The notes below the pieces were generated by a model, which ran no database searches, was not told where the DNA came from, and worked only from the letters and a program-made list of their open reading frames with translations. The position numbers and the translations under genes were made by a program. From the NCBI GenBank assembly GCA_004009845.1, contig RMBW01000226.1:1-24486 (forward strand): 24,486 nucleotides of DNA. The letters are read 5' to 3'. Source of the stretch: Davidsoniella eucalypti. Lineage: Eukaryota; Ascomycota; Sordariomycetes; Microascales; Ceratocystidaceae. Positions 1 through 8,530 of the stretch are shown here, in pieces (position 1 is the stretch's first letter; each line of letters begins with the position of its first letter).

Positions 1-12
1 CCCCCCCCCCCC
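1..12. other. C homopolymer at the left edge
   Basis: The window opens with twelve consecutive C residues. A run of this length exactly at an edge often marks the end of an assembled contig or a gap border, but the sequence alone cannot separate that from a genuine homopolymer. Confidence 0.5.
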
Positions 13-31
13 TGGAAGCTGGCGAGCAGTT

Positions 32-308
32 CTACCCCATAGTGTTCTCCCAGGGCGGATCGATGGCCCCGAGGTCTGAAACTACGTTCCAAGATACTAC
101 AACAACGTATGTCAAAGACCACTTCAGCCTGGCTCACCAGAACCGTGGGCATCCTGATGGCTGAAACCCGAGTTGAGGCCCATTGGGTGACCTGAGGTGT
201 GGCTCAAGAAGGCCGCATGAGTGACGGCGTAACACTCCCAGTCTGTCCCTCGGACTTGGGGAATCAAGACGAGGACGATTTCGCGGATTGTGAGGAGGGC
301 TTCCTGGT
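32..308 (-). CDS. Possible 3' end of a spliced gene, unidentified
   Basis: This is a weak candidate and I do not recognise it. On the minus strand one frame from 308 down to 138 is open, and its codons mostly end in C or G, as in the real genes of this window. It encodes segments such as ALLTIREIVLVLIPQVRG and WECYAVTHAAFLSHTSG. At 137 a GTGAGC donor opens a 62-nt stretch ending in TTTCAG at 76. Splicing there keeps the frame and gives a short last exon (75-32) encoding a tail ending PPWENTMG and a TAG stop. A possible acceptor (CTCCTCAG) lies just upstream of 308. DNA above 312 turns AT-rich, so the 5' part would lie beyond an intron or be missing. It may instead be a gene relic or chance. 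Confidence 0.3.
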
Positions 309-312
309 CTGA

Positions 313-1152
313 GGAGCATGTGAATGATGTTTTGATTGGGTGCTGCTTTCTTTTGATGATTCTACAGCTGTGACAAGGTTTTTTCGCTCTTCTTGTTTCC
401 TCTATATTGTTTTTACTGCTTCTTTCTACTATTTTCCTCTACTATTACCTTTCTTTGCTTTGCACTTATCGCTACATTTCAACCTAGTCTTTACACTTTA
501 AAATTGCCAAAACAACTTTAATATACAGGCACAACTTTGAATATCTGTCCGGTAGCCAATCTATGTTCTTAGTGATTTAGTAGACTTTAAATATAATCAA
601 ATCAAGCGAGGGTGGGGGTACCTTGCACCATCCCGAACTGCATCCCAAGTAAAGATACTATTACGCTATAGTCAAAACCCAAAATTTAGGCTTCTAGATT
701 GATTAGTCAGCGAGTTTTAATTTCTGCTAATATCTGGACTTGGAATGCTTTGGATCGCCATCTAGCCCGTAATATTTTTTTTTTCAATGCATCTACGATG
801 TTCATACGACATTTCAAGTTCTTTTATGGCGGTATTTCGCATTTATAATACAAATGTCAGCCCTGATCTTGCAATACAGCGGACTAGCCGATCTTTCACC
901 CATCATTTTTGTCCTAATCCGGTTTTGCATCGTCTACTCTGCATGAATTACCGAACGCTGCCCACTATAACTACTCCTTCAAAAGCTACACCAAGCGACG
1001 CACGAACAACATCTAAAGTTTTGCGCCTCTAGTCAAGTCTGTTATCAACACTTTGTTTTTTCTTTCCTTTTTTTCTTATTCTTAGATCGTCACAGTCTGT
1101 TATTCAAACTGTCGCTGCTGCTTGACTATACGCCATTACTTATCTTAGTACC
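313..1152. other. AT-rich spacer and promoter side of the GCL regulatory subunit gene
   Basis: I find no convincing gene here. The stretch is AT-rich with T and CT tracts, notably at about 1052-1082, a pyrimidine-rich run of the kind often found upstream of fungal start codons. An 81-codon open frame at 787-1032 has no recognisable features and lies in AT-rich DNA, so I do not call it. Confidence 0.5.
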
Positions 1153-2247
1153 ATGACGAAACTAATCTTCTCTACCGAGTACGTTATCTTGTGTTCAATA
1201 TATGACTAGCATGTGCTCACGATGCCCCTCCGGATTGCGCCATCACGACCCCCCGCGCAACGAAGCTGACGGCAACCGGAGCATTGCGTGATGGCTAAAA
1301 ATCCCCGTCTTCCGTCTATATCATCATGATTAGAAGCTAACGAACACATCTTCACCGTTAATAGCAACATCGTCGCCGGCGGCAACACTTACATCAGAAT
1401 ACCAGACGGCTCTCGCACAAACCAAGAGCTGACAAATTCGCTTCGAGGTTACATCGGATGCGCGAAGAGCGAAAACAGCGAAGAGCCCTCGATCCAGTCT
1501 CTCAACGACACCAACATACCATACTGGACAGAACTTGTCGACGATACCCTCTTTGTGCCCCGGATATTATGGCATGGCAACGGCCTGGAGGAAGAATCTG
1601 ATCGGTACGATGTCACCGTCAAACTCTTCTTTCTGCCGCTTGCATCGCTAGAAAACCGGGCCGCCTACACCGCAGAAGCGCTCGAGTACGTCAAGAAAGA
1701 ACTTGGTGTATCTTCTATCGACCTACTGATCGCCTCATTCCCGGGTCTTTCCTTTGACGGCGACTGTGAATGGAAGGCAGACCGCTTGAATGCGACCCAA
1801 GGAAACCTAGAGGAGGAGCTTGCCACCTGGAAGATCTTTGAGGATCTATACCGCGCAGGTACTGTGCGTCGAGTAGGCATCGCCGAGTTCGGCAGCCAAA
1901 AGCTAGAGAATTTCCTAGCTGGTGTTGATGTCAAGCCAACCGTCAACCAAATCAGCGTGCGCGACTGCTGCAAGGTGCCCCCACCGTTGGCGAAGCTGAC
2001 TGAGAAGGAGGGTGTCGAGCTATTCGCACACACAGACTCGGCTGATGTGCTACCAAGCGGAACTCTTCGCGAGCTATTGGGCCATGGCGAGTTTGGTGCT
2101 GGTCTACTCGCCGATGCCAACAGCGATGAGGGTCTCAAGGGAGACATCAAGCCTCGCTGGGTCGTTAAATACACCGCTGTGGTCCGTGATAGAGGCGTGA
2201 TCGAGAACAAGGGCTACTTTGCCGCAGCCGACCTTGTCGAAGTTTAA
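1153..2247 (+). CDS. Glutamate-cysteine ligase regulatory (modifier) subunit
   Basis: This is the regulatory subunit of glutamate-cysteine ligase (GCLM family), a catalytically inactive aldo/keto-reductase fold protein that binds the catalytic subunit and tunes the first step of glutathione synthesis in the cytosol. Exon 1 is 1153-1178, starting at ATG with MTKLIFST. The intron is 1179-1364 (GTACGT donor, branch GCTAAC at 1335-1340, ATAG acceptor). Exon 2 is 1365-2247. The joined frame gives 302 residues. Family marks are ELGVSSIDLLIASFPG, then WKIFEDLYRAGTVRRVGIAEFGSQ, then VNQISVRDCCKVPPPL and PSGTLRELLG, in the order seen in metazoan GCLM, whose human form is somewhat shorter. The gene converges on BUD32 with a 195-bp spacer. 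The family assignment is firm; the first exon rests on splice signals and phase. Confidence 0.88.
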
Positions 2248-2442
2248 CGTACTCGGAGACGAAGGCACACATCCAGCATTACCCATTCACCCGGATCTAG
2301 ATTTTGAGCGTTCTGGCATACACAGTATATACATCTTCAGAAAATGAGTTTTATCATAGTCATCTACTCTAAGGCATGGCTGCAATCCTAGAATCACGAA
2401 ATATATTATTTGAGAATAATTTCTTGATTTTTGTAGTGATGT

Positions 2443-3255
2443 TTAGCCAATCATGCTTCTCTTGCGCCCACGCAATCTAACTTCATCCAAGCGTTTCAAG
2501 ATAAGTGCGGACTGTTTGAAGCTTTGCTTGTATCCTTCAAGAACCTCTGGGAAGAGATGCTCAGCACGAGGGTGCGAACTAGCAATCGACTTTTCCAACA
2601 CATATAGATCAACAGCCCGATCTTCGTCTAATATGCTCTGGCTAGCCAATCCAAAATCGATCATGACGATCTCCCCATCAAGAGACTTTTGGGCAATCTG
2701 CGCTTCTGATTGTCTTAGCATCATGTTGCTAGTCGTCAGATCGCCATGGACAATGCCCACACGATGCAGATCCCCCACCGCCTTACCCGCACGGCGGAAT
2801 ACATCCCGCAAGGGAACATCGAGGCCAGCTTTTTCTACAGCCTGTGCAATGCCCGCATCGGCCTCGACATCTTCTGTCAGGGGCGGTAGCACCGACAATT
2901 GAGCCTCAAGCCACTCGTTCACCCGGGCGCGAACGGGCGCTCCGTCAATCCATTCCAGTGTTAAGCAACCATTAGGCTCGTCAATGTTGTATACGGCGGG
3001 TACGGGAACGCCTTCACGAAGACATTTGGCGAGAATACGTGCTTCAGCGAGAATTCGAGCGCGTGTAAGCTTCTTGTCGAGGAGCGGATGGCGATAAGGC
3101 TTCGAGGGCCGGTGTTTAACGGCACATTTAATGGACGGTTCGAGGTATGTGGCTTCGTAGAGACGACCCTCGGCACCTTGAGTGACTAGGACTGGGCGAG
3201 TCGTGGACGGATATTCCAATGGCTTTGGGAGGGGAAATTCCAGGGTAGAAGCCAT
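2443..3255 (-). CDS. BUD32: Bud32, atypical kinase/ATPase of the KEOPS/EKC complex
   Basis: Bud32 (PRPK family) is the small kinase-fold subunit of the KEOPS/EKC complex, which makes the t6A modification on tRNAs that read ANN codons and is also linked to telomere maintenance. The single exon encodes 270 residues, close to the family's usual size. Visible marks are the nucleotide loop QGAEGRLY (residues 26-33), the ATP-binding Lys47 in AVKHRPSKPYRHP, Glu71 of helix C, HGD (170-172) with Asn177 in GDLTTSNMM, and DFG (200-202). The C-terminal basic tail RLRGRKRSMIG is a Bud32 signature. A stretch at about 121-148 is loop-like and partly acidic. The start is the only ATG giving a complete N-lobe. 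It converges with the GCL regulatory gene and diverges from the unknown gene at 5524. Confidence 0.95.
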   Translation of the reverse strand: MASTLEFPLPKPLEYPSTTRPVLVTQGAEGRLYEATYLEPSIKCAVKHRPSKPYRHPLLDKKLTRARILAEARILAKCLREGVPVPAVYNIDEPNGCLTLEWIDGAPVRARVNEWLEAQLSVLPPLTEDVEADAGIAQAVEKAGLDVPLRDVFRRAGKAVGDLHRVGIVHGDLTTSNMMLRQSEAQIAQKSLDGEIVMIDFGLASQSILDEDRAVDLYVLEKSIASSHPRAEHLFPEVLEGYKQSFKQSALILKRLDEVRLRGRKRSMIG

Positions 3256-5523
3256 GCTTTCTTTTTATGCGACGGTATATGTATCGGTATCGAAGTAATG
3301 AAGACTGACGGCTGACGTTGACTTATAGAAACCAACAGCTTAGTGTCGACGGTGGTTATTTGTGCAGTTGGAATGCGTGATGACGTTATGAAGGTTGGAC
3401 AGGCTTCACTAAGCTTGAGGGCAATATTTAACTAGTTTCAGCACCGGTGACGTCTTGTAAAAGCTTTTAAGTTTTGACTGGAAAAAACCTGGGGTTAAGG
3501 GCTACAAGGGTTTGACAGGTGATAAGGCCGGTGTTTGTATGTGCGAATAGTACACAGGCACTGTCCTCTCAGAGAGGGGCAATCAAAACTTCAATATCGA
3601 AGCAAAATTTGGGTTCATGTCTGAACGAATTTATTAGGCGAAAAGCTCGCTTCGGCAGATTCAATCTTTTGACAGGTCTTCATCTTTTAATATTACAGAT
3701 GTTGTCTAAGGAAGCCTGCAACCGAGGCCTTAAACACAACTACATATAACTATCTGTACAGCTTAAGTTAAGCTGCCTATCCTGTTTTGTCTATTGATCA
3801 TCTCGACATACACTACAATTAATCAAAGTGTACATTGAATCACCTCGTGGAATATATTACGTCAACATACATAGCATGTGATATGAATTCTACCAAGCTG
3901 TTGGGAAACACTTTCCATGTTTTTGTTTGTCTTTCTTGAGTTCTCTACTACAAACATATATGATTTATTTTAGGGTGTTATTTGGCTCCGCTAAGACCGA
4001 CGGAGTAATGACAAAACGGCTTCTCAGCCAATGACGCCTGGATACCTGAATAATGGTTGCAACTAGCAATGTAGCTCTCCCTTGCGCTTGTATTATCTGT
4101 ATTTGTAGGTGGCCTGGCAAGATGATAGTGGTTGAAGTTCAAAAACAGCCCAACAATAAAACCCCGTAGATAGGTAGACCAGCTAGCCATGTTTTATTGC
4201 AGTGCCTAGTTATTCTTGTTTGGTCCTACATGTGAATATACAGATGATATTTCTTCTAATAGTTGTCTTTCTGAATAAAAGGAGGGGTTTCTCAAGGCGA
4301 GGAAGCAAAAGGAAAAAGAAAAAAAACACACTAGGAAATAGGAAGAGGAATAGGTGGGATGGGGTGATAATGAGGTGGGGAAGTTGGCTAACAAGGGAAA
4401 ATTGAAGAAACGAGAGGCACTAGTGGTAAAACAATGATTTTCGAGGAGAAATGTTGGCTGGTAGCTCCAATCTACATACGATGAGTGAATCGCTTATGGC
4501 TTAAAAGACAAAATAGTAGCGGTCAAGCTTGTCACACGCCCATTATTGCTTATGAATGTATTGATGTGATTCTATTATATAGAGCCAGGGATACCACTAA
4601 CCAGGCATAGACTTTTGTCTACATTGAAGATGATACTTGAAAAGGCAAAACGAGTACCTAGATAGTGAAAATTTTCTATGCTGGCATTGTGGATTGCACA
4701 AGCTATAGTTACAAGTATAATATATAGAACTATATATGTGCATACTAACAACTGCAAGAAAACTCTAGCATGTAGGAAAGCATTGGCTATGGAATTAAAT
4801 GTTGAGTCCGGAGTAGGAGATGACTCCATCTTTGTGCATAAGAGCGTCTTCCTTTGTTGGCCCAGAATACTACGCCGTGCGTCCCAGCCAACTGTCTTTT
4901 TTCCTTCTATCTTTTCTTCTCTGCAATGTGACTTAGTACTAAGAACTAGGCGTGAAATTAAGTGTCTGCATGAAGTGGGCAGCATTCCCTTAGAATAAGT
5001 GAAGTATAGTTGAAGTGATAGTGTGTGGATATCAGAAACTCGGCCCTTATGATTGTACCCCCCCCTTCTAGAGCAGAGTTAAAGTTCTTAAGTATTTCCC
5101 TCTCGTCTTTTTTCTTCCTTTCCTTTTCTTCTTGGCTTCCTTTTCACTTGTTCTTTTTCTAGTGTTGCACAAACGTTCTCGTTGTGATTATTACTACCTC
5201 TTTGCTCTCATACTGTTCGTGATGATCTTCTGCCGTCTCCAACTACACCTTAGCGCTCTAGCCAGTGGTTTTGTGACACGCATTTCAGCCTAGCGAATCT
5301 TTTACACTGAACGTGTAATACAACTTATAGCCTATCTATATCTTGCTCGCCTACCGTGGAACAACATTCCTGGAACTTAACATCCAACATCAGCTCTGCT
5401 TCGTACGGTCTGATATCAGGCCTTCTCTTCACTTCAATCGCAGACTTTTGTGCCGAAGAAGAGACCACTTACTTGAACAGCCAGCCCGTTAGCAGCACGG
5501 CCACCACCTGGTCTTTGGGAGAG
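3256..5523. other. Divergent spacer of 2.3 kb between BUD32 and the gene at 5524
   Basis: No convincing gene is visible. Overlapping open frames on both strands at about 4575-4998 (136 and 106 codons) lack any family resemblance and lie in AT-rich DNA. The BUD32-proximal part carries three TGACGT motifs (see separate entry). The part next to the gene at 5524 has a strong pyrimidine tract at about 5099-5160 and CT-rich sequence after it, suggesting a core promoter and a long 5' UTR. A C run of seven lies near 5057-5065. Confidence 0.5.
3313..3454 (+). promoter_or_regulatory. Three TGACGT motifs upstream of BUD32
   Basis: TGACGT occurs at 3313-3318, 3381-3386 and 3448-3453, all in the same orientation and spaced 68 and 67 bp apart, 58 to 198 bp upstream of the BUD32 start. 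TGACGT is the core of the CRE/ATF site bound by fungal bZIP factors of the Atf1/CREB type. The regulatory role is inferred. Confidence 0.35.
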
Positions 5524-6477
5524 ATGGCGGAATCTATCAGCCGTGGTTGTACTGTAGTCCTGGTACCCACTGCGCTTGCCGCCAGTTTGATGGTGCTTGC
5601 GCAAGCCGTAGTATCCCATGCCTCTGCGTATACAAATGCGCCTCAAGAGCTCGGTCACCTTCTTGAAACTCTCCGCGATGCTGCGAGCGAAACCGAAAGT
5701 TATGAGCGAGACGTGACCCGCGTCTCCAGTATGGAAGTCAAAGTTCGTCTAGGCTCACTCTTACGAGAGATCCAAAAGACAAACTTAACTCTTGGTAGCG
5801 ATCTAGCTCTTCTACTTGAGGATGACCAGGAAGAGGACAGGCGCTCCAAGGCGCTAGTAGGTCTTCCTCATATCAAGAATCGCATACTCATGCCAAACAT
5901 GAAGCTTTCGGCTCGCTTGTTCTGGCTAGAGTACCGCACTGATTTACATGACCGTCTACGTCGTCTTGATACACTCAAGATGCGTTTTCTAGTTGTTTAT
6001 ATGGGTGCTATAGCATCCAATGCCTATGCAGCAGCCACTGCCCAGGTTGTTGCTACTGCGGCAGCAGCCAGTGTTACGCAAGTCCAACGACCGGTCACTC
6101 CGCCGGTTGCCCCTAAAAAGGACGACCGTATGATGCTCATGCAGAGCGTTGCCGCTGCAGCTGCCGCTGTTGGTGAACTGCCAAGATTACGCAGTGTCCG
6201 GAACGATCCACACACGCCTTCTCGCAGACACCACTCCAAGAGATTATCTACCTCGTCGTCGACACCACCAGCCTCAATCGTCTCGACTGCTTCAACTCCC
6301 TCTGCAAACACCGGTGAGCGCTATCGTCATAGCCGCACCAATAGTCACAGTTCTGTTGTTAGTGCTGGTGCCGATCCCAAAACAGATGGCTGGTCAGGTG
6401 TGGTGGCTGAGCTACAAAAGTCGCCAAAGATGGAAGCACGAAGAGAGAGCATCGAGACTGCTATGAAGGCTGTTTGA
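5524..6477 (+). CDS. Uncharacterised protein with hydrophobic N-terminus and Ala/Ser-rich tail
   Basis: I do not recognise the family. The called start is the first ATG in the long open frame, with G at -3 and G at +4, giving 317 residues. A hydrophobic stretch at about residues 9-30 (TVVLVPTALAASLMVLAQAV) could be a membrane helix. A charged, probably helical middle follows (KVRLGSLLREIQKTNLTL, then an acidic patch with EDDQEEDRR, then LFWLEYRTDLHDRLRRLD). An Ala-rich segment spans about 160-185, and a Ser/Thr/Arg-rich, low-complexity tail about 220-290. The frame stays open upstream to 5311 without another ATG, so the real N-terminus could come from an upstream exon; otherwise those 70 codons are 5' UTR. 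It converges with the AhpD-like gene (212-bp spacer). The codon choice and length support a real gene. Confidence 0.7.
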   Translation: MAESISRGCTVVLVPTALAASLMVLAQAVVSHASAYTNAPQELGHLLETLRDAASETESYERDVTRVSSMEVKVRLGSLLREIQKTNLTLGSDLALLLEDDQEEDRRSKALVGLPHIKNRILMPNMKLSARLFWLEYRTDLHDRLRRLDTLKMRFLVVYMGAIASNAYAAATAQVVATAAAASVTQVQRPVTPPVAPKKDDRMMLMQSVAAAAAAVGELPRLRSVRNDPHTPSRRHHSKRLSTSSSTPPASIVSTASTPSANTGERYRHSRTNSHSSVVSAGADPKTDGWSGVVAELQKSPKMEARRESIETAMKAV

Positions 6478-6689
6478 CTCTAAGAAGTCTCCATTAAAAT
6501 TCACATGATGTACAACGAATAACGGTCCTTCGACGACTAGTCTCAACACACTGCACCAGGGTTGTCATACCCTATGGGTTAGTTATAGCATTAAGCATCA
6601 TTGTTCCATTGAGGCGTAGATATCTAGATACCCAATAATATACCAAATATTATTAACCAATTAATGATATCAATATGATGGATGTCCGA

Positions 6690-7324
6690 TCAGGATAGTG
6701 AATCACTAGGGCCGGTGCTATTTCTTTCACCCACTACACAGAAATTAGTATATGGTGAAGCTGTGCCGGGAGATATAGACTGAACGTACCATCAAGAGCT
6801 ACCAAAAATCTACTCACGCAGTTATACGTAGCAATAGTGCCAGTGATTTCGACAATTTCCCGGTGGTTGAATAGCTCTTTCAGCTTGTCAAAGATGTCAT
6901 CCTTGACTTGAACGTTGCGAGTCATCTCATCCGTGTACGCAAGTACCGCCAACTGTTTAGCATTGAAAAGGCCACTTTGCGGAATCTCTGCCCATGGCTT
7001 CTCTATCCTGACAATCTCCATAGCTTCCTCACTCACACCGCCCTTGACGGCCAGCGGGGCGTGATGCATCCATTCGTACCATGCGCGGTTGCAGACGGCT
7101 ACCCTAGAGATTGCCAGCTCTTTCAGGTCTTCGGGCAGTGTTGTCTGTGTTCGCACGGCACCTAGGAACCCGTTCCACCCGTTGGCAAAGGGGGGGCTAT
7201 GCAGAAGGGCGAGGTCTAGCGGTTGCAGAGGGCGAGGGTTTCGACGCTCTTGGATACGTTGCACAATGAGTGCGTCCTCGGGAGATTCCGTAACTGGAGG
7301 GTTTGACGTGTATGGAATGCGCAT
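6690..7324 (-). CDS. Carboxymuconolactone decarboxylase/AhpD-like protein
   Basis: This is a member of the carboxymuconolactone decarboxylase/AhpD-like all-helical family, whose members include aromatic-ring degradation enzymes and alkylhydroperoxidase-type proteins. The substrate here cannot be read from sequence. Exon 1 is 7324-6790, the intron is 6789-6734 (56 nt; GTACGT donor, branch TACTAAT, TGTGTAG acceptor), and exon 2 is 6733-6690 (44 nt). Splicing gives 192 residues and replaces a spurious intron read-through with the tail FLVALDVGERN, which resembles the C-terminus of fungal relatives. The family core is LPEDLKELAISRVAVCNRAW followed by YEWMHHAPLA, at about residues 65-95. Only one Cys lies in that core and no CxxC pair is present, so a classical AhpD peroxidase site is unlikely. 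It diverges from SPT16 across a spacer that holds a MITE. Confidence 0.85.
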
Positions 7325-7421
7325 CTTAGTAGTGAATATGGTGATTAATAAGTATTCATATGTTGGCTACTATGTCTACTTATGTTCAAAGAAAGTAGGG
7401 AGTTTATAGAAGGTGCTAATT

Positions 7422-7441
7422 TATATATATATATATATATG
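7422..7441. repeat. (TA)n microsatellite
   Basis: An almost pure alternating TA run of about 20 bp lies roughly 100 bp upstream of the AhpD-like gene start. It is a simple repeat of the kind prone to length change. Confidence 0.8.
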
Positions 7442-7620
7442 TACATAAAACCCCCCACCTGGTGAATATTTAAGCGCTAACACATGTATAACCGGTTCGG
7501 CTATCATATGGAGCATAATTGCCGTTGACTGACTTGGAGAGGTTTCCAAGATATGGATGACTCGCAGAGTAACAATCGTAACCCTGGCAGTCAACCCTAG
7601 CTTGACTAACAGAGAATGCA

Positions 7621-7703
7621 TACTGTATACAGGCCTAAGTTTTGTCGTGGGATCAGCGTGCAGATCGGTCTCTTGCAAGTAACTGTTTATTCTCGACATG
7701 TAC
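7621..7703. repeat. Left terminal inverted repeat of the MITE-like element
   Basis: This 83-bp arm matches 8031-8113 exactly in reverse complement. Pairing stops sharply on both sides: 7620 and 8114 do not pair, nor do 7704 and 8030. The outermost ten bases after TA (CTGTATACAG) are themselves palindromic. Confidence 0.95.
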
Positions 7704-7820
7704 CTACTCAAGTTTCCCCACTTTTAAAATTCCCCGCTTTTCTGAACAAAAGTTATCCTTTTACACCTTTTTTCTCCTTATAACACAACACAATTATAAA
7801 ACAATACAAATATATCACCA

Positions 7821-7885
7821 GACCATTATACACTACTATACAATTTGACTATTATACTACTTGACCACCATACAACTACTAATCG
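7821..7885. repeat. Degenerate short tandem repeats inside the MITE
   Basis: Three imperfect copies of a unit like GACYATTATACWACT begin at 7821, 7847 and 7863, in an AT-rich context rich in TATAC and CTACT. They are too diverged for an exact unit but similar enough to suggest local duplication. Confidence 0.45.
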
Positions 7886-8030
7886 CAACAAATTTCATCA
7901 CTGTCCTTCTTGTTAGTCAACTAAGGCCTCTAGATGATGATCATTTTCCTGATTATAGAAATAAACAAGGGATTGTTAATGATAATGTTGACATCGGTTA
8001 ATACAGTGTATAGTACAGTTATAATACCGT

Positions 8031-8113
8031 GTACATGTCGAGAATAAACAGTTACTTGCAAGAGACCGATCTGCACGCTGATCCCACGACAAAACTTAGG
8101 CCTGTATACAGTA
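8031..8113. repeat. Right terminal inverted repeat of the MITE-like element
   Basis: This is the exact reverse complement of 7621-7703. Its outer end reads CTTAGGCCTGTATACAG and then TA. See the element entry for interpretation. Confidence 0.95.
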
Positions 8114-8530
8114 AACTTTGATACTGCACTCCTAACGTCCCACTTTTAAGCTCATGACTTAGTGGCTCCCTTCCATGCACACGCGAGCTTTAGCGAAGAT
8201 TTACCGATTTGCCGTAATTCAAATTCACTTAACGCGCTCTAGTAAACCCCATTGCTAGGCATCTGAGCAAGCTAACTTTGTTGTAGTGCTCAGGCTTAGC
8301 TTAGCGGTTTTTTTTTCTCGCGTTAGACGGGGACCTTTCTTGGAGCTGCCACTTTACTTACTTTTCTTTTCTTGACTGCTAGCTTGACAGCCTTCTACTT
8401 AAGGCGTCGCAGCATTGCTATTTCACTTCTCATTTAACCACCATCATCAGTAACCATCAATCTCTAATAACCTCGACTTGCAATAATCAGTATCTGAATC
8501 GAACATCTGCGAACTAGACCCGTTGTCACG
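8114..8530 (+). promoter_or_regulatory. SPT16 upstream region
   Basis: This stretch lies between the MITE and the SPT16 start. It contains T/CT-rich tracts (about 8308-8318 and 8354-8372), typical of fungal promoters of well-expressed genes, and no gene. No clear TATA element is visible, and the transcription start cannot be placed. Confidence 0.4.

Larger units (their letters stand above)
7621..8113. mobile_element. MITE-like element with perfect 83-bp terminal inverted repeats
   Basis: Positions 7621-7703 and 8031-8113 are exact reverse complements over 83 bp, separated by 327 bp. Both outer ends are TA, followed inward by CTGTATACAGGCCTAAG. This fits a TA target duplication flanking a 489-bp element (7623-8111), as for Tc1/mariner-type transposons. 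Because TA is its own complement, the duplication cannot be told from the last two bases of the repeat. The interior has no meaningful open frame for a transposase, so the element is non-autonomous. The lack of any mismatch between the arms suggests recent insertion or ongoing homogenisation. It sits about 300 bp upstream of the AhpD-like gene and 420 bp upstream of SPT16. Confidence 0.85.

Noticed and set aside
600..660. A GC-richer patch reminiscent of a 5S rRNA fragment
   Set aside because: I could not align it to the conserved 5S loops or internal promoter elements on either strand.
1665..2210. A 181-codon minus-strand open frame within the GCL regulatory gene
   Set aside because: It is the antisense shadow of a well-recognised coding exon, with no family resemblance of its own.
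4575..4998. Overlapping open frames on both strands (136 and 106 codons)
   Set aside because: No family resemblance, AT-rich codons and no splice partners. They lie in the long divergent spacer.
7717..8149. Direct repeat CCCACTTTTAA at 7717-7727 and 8139-8149
   Set aside because: One copy is inside the MITE and the other outside, the sequence is low in complexity, and it does not flank the element. Probably chance.
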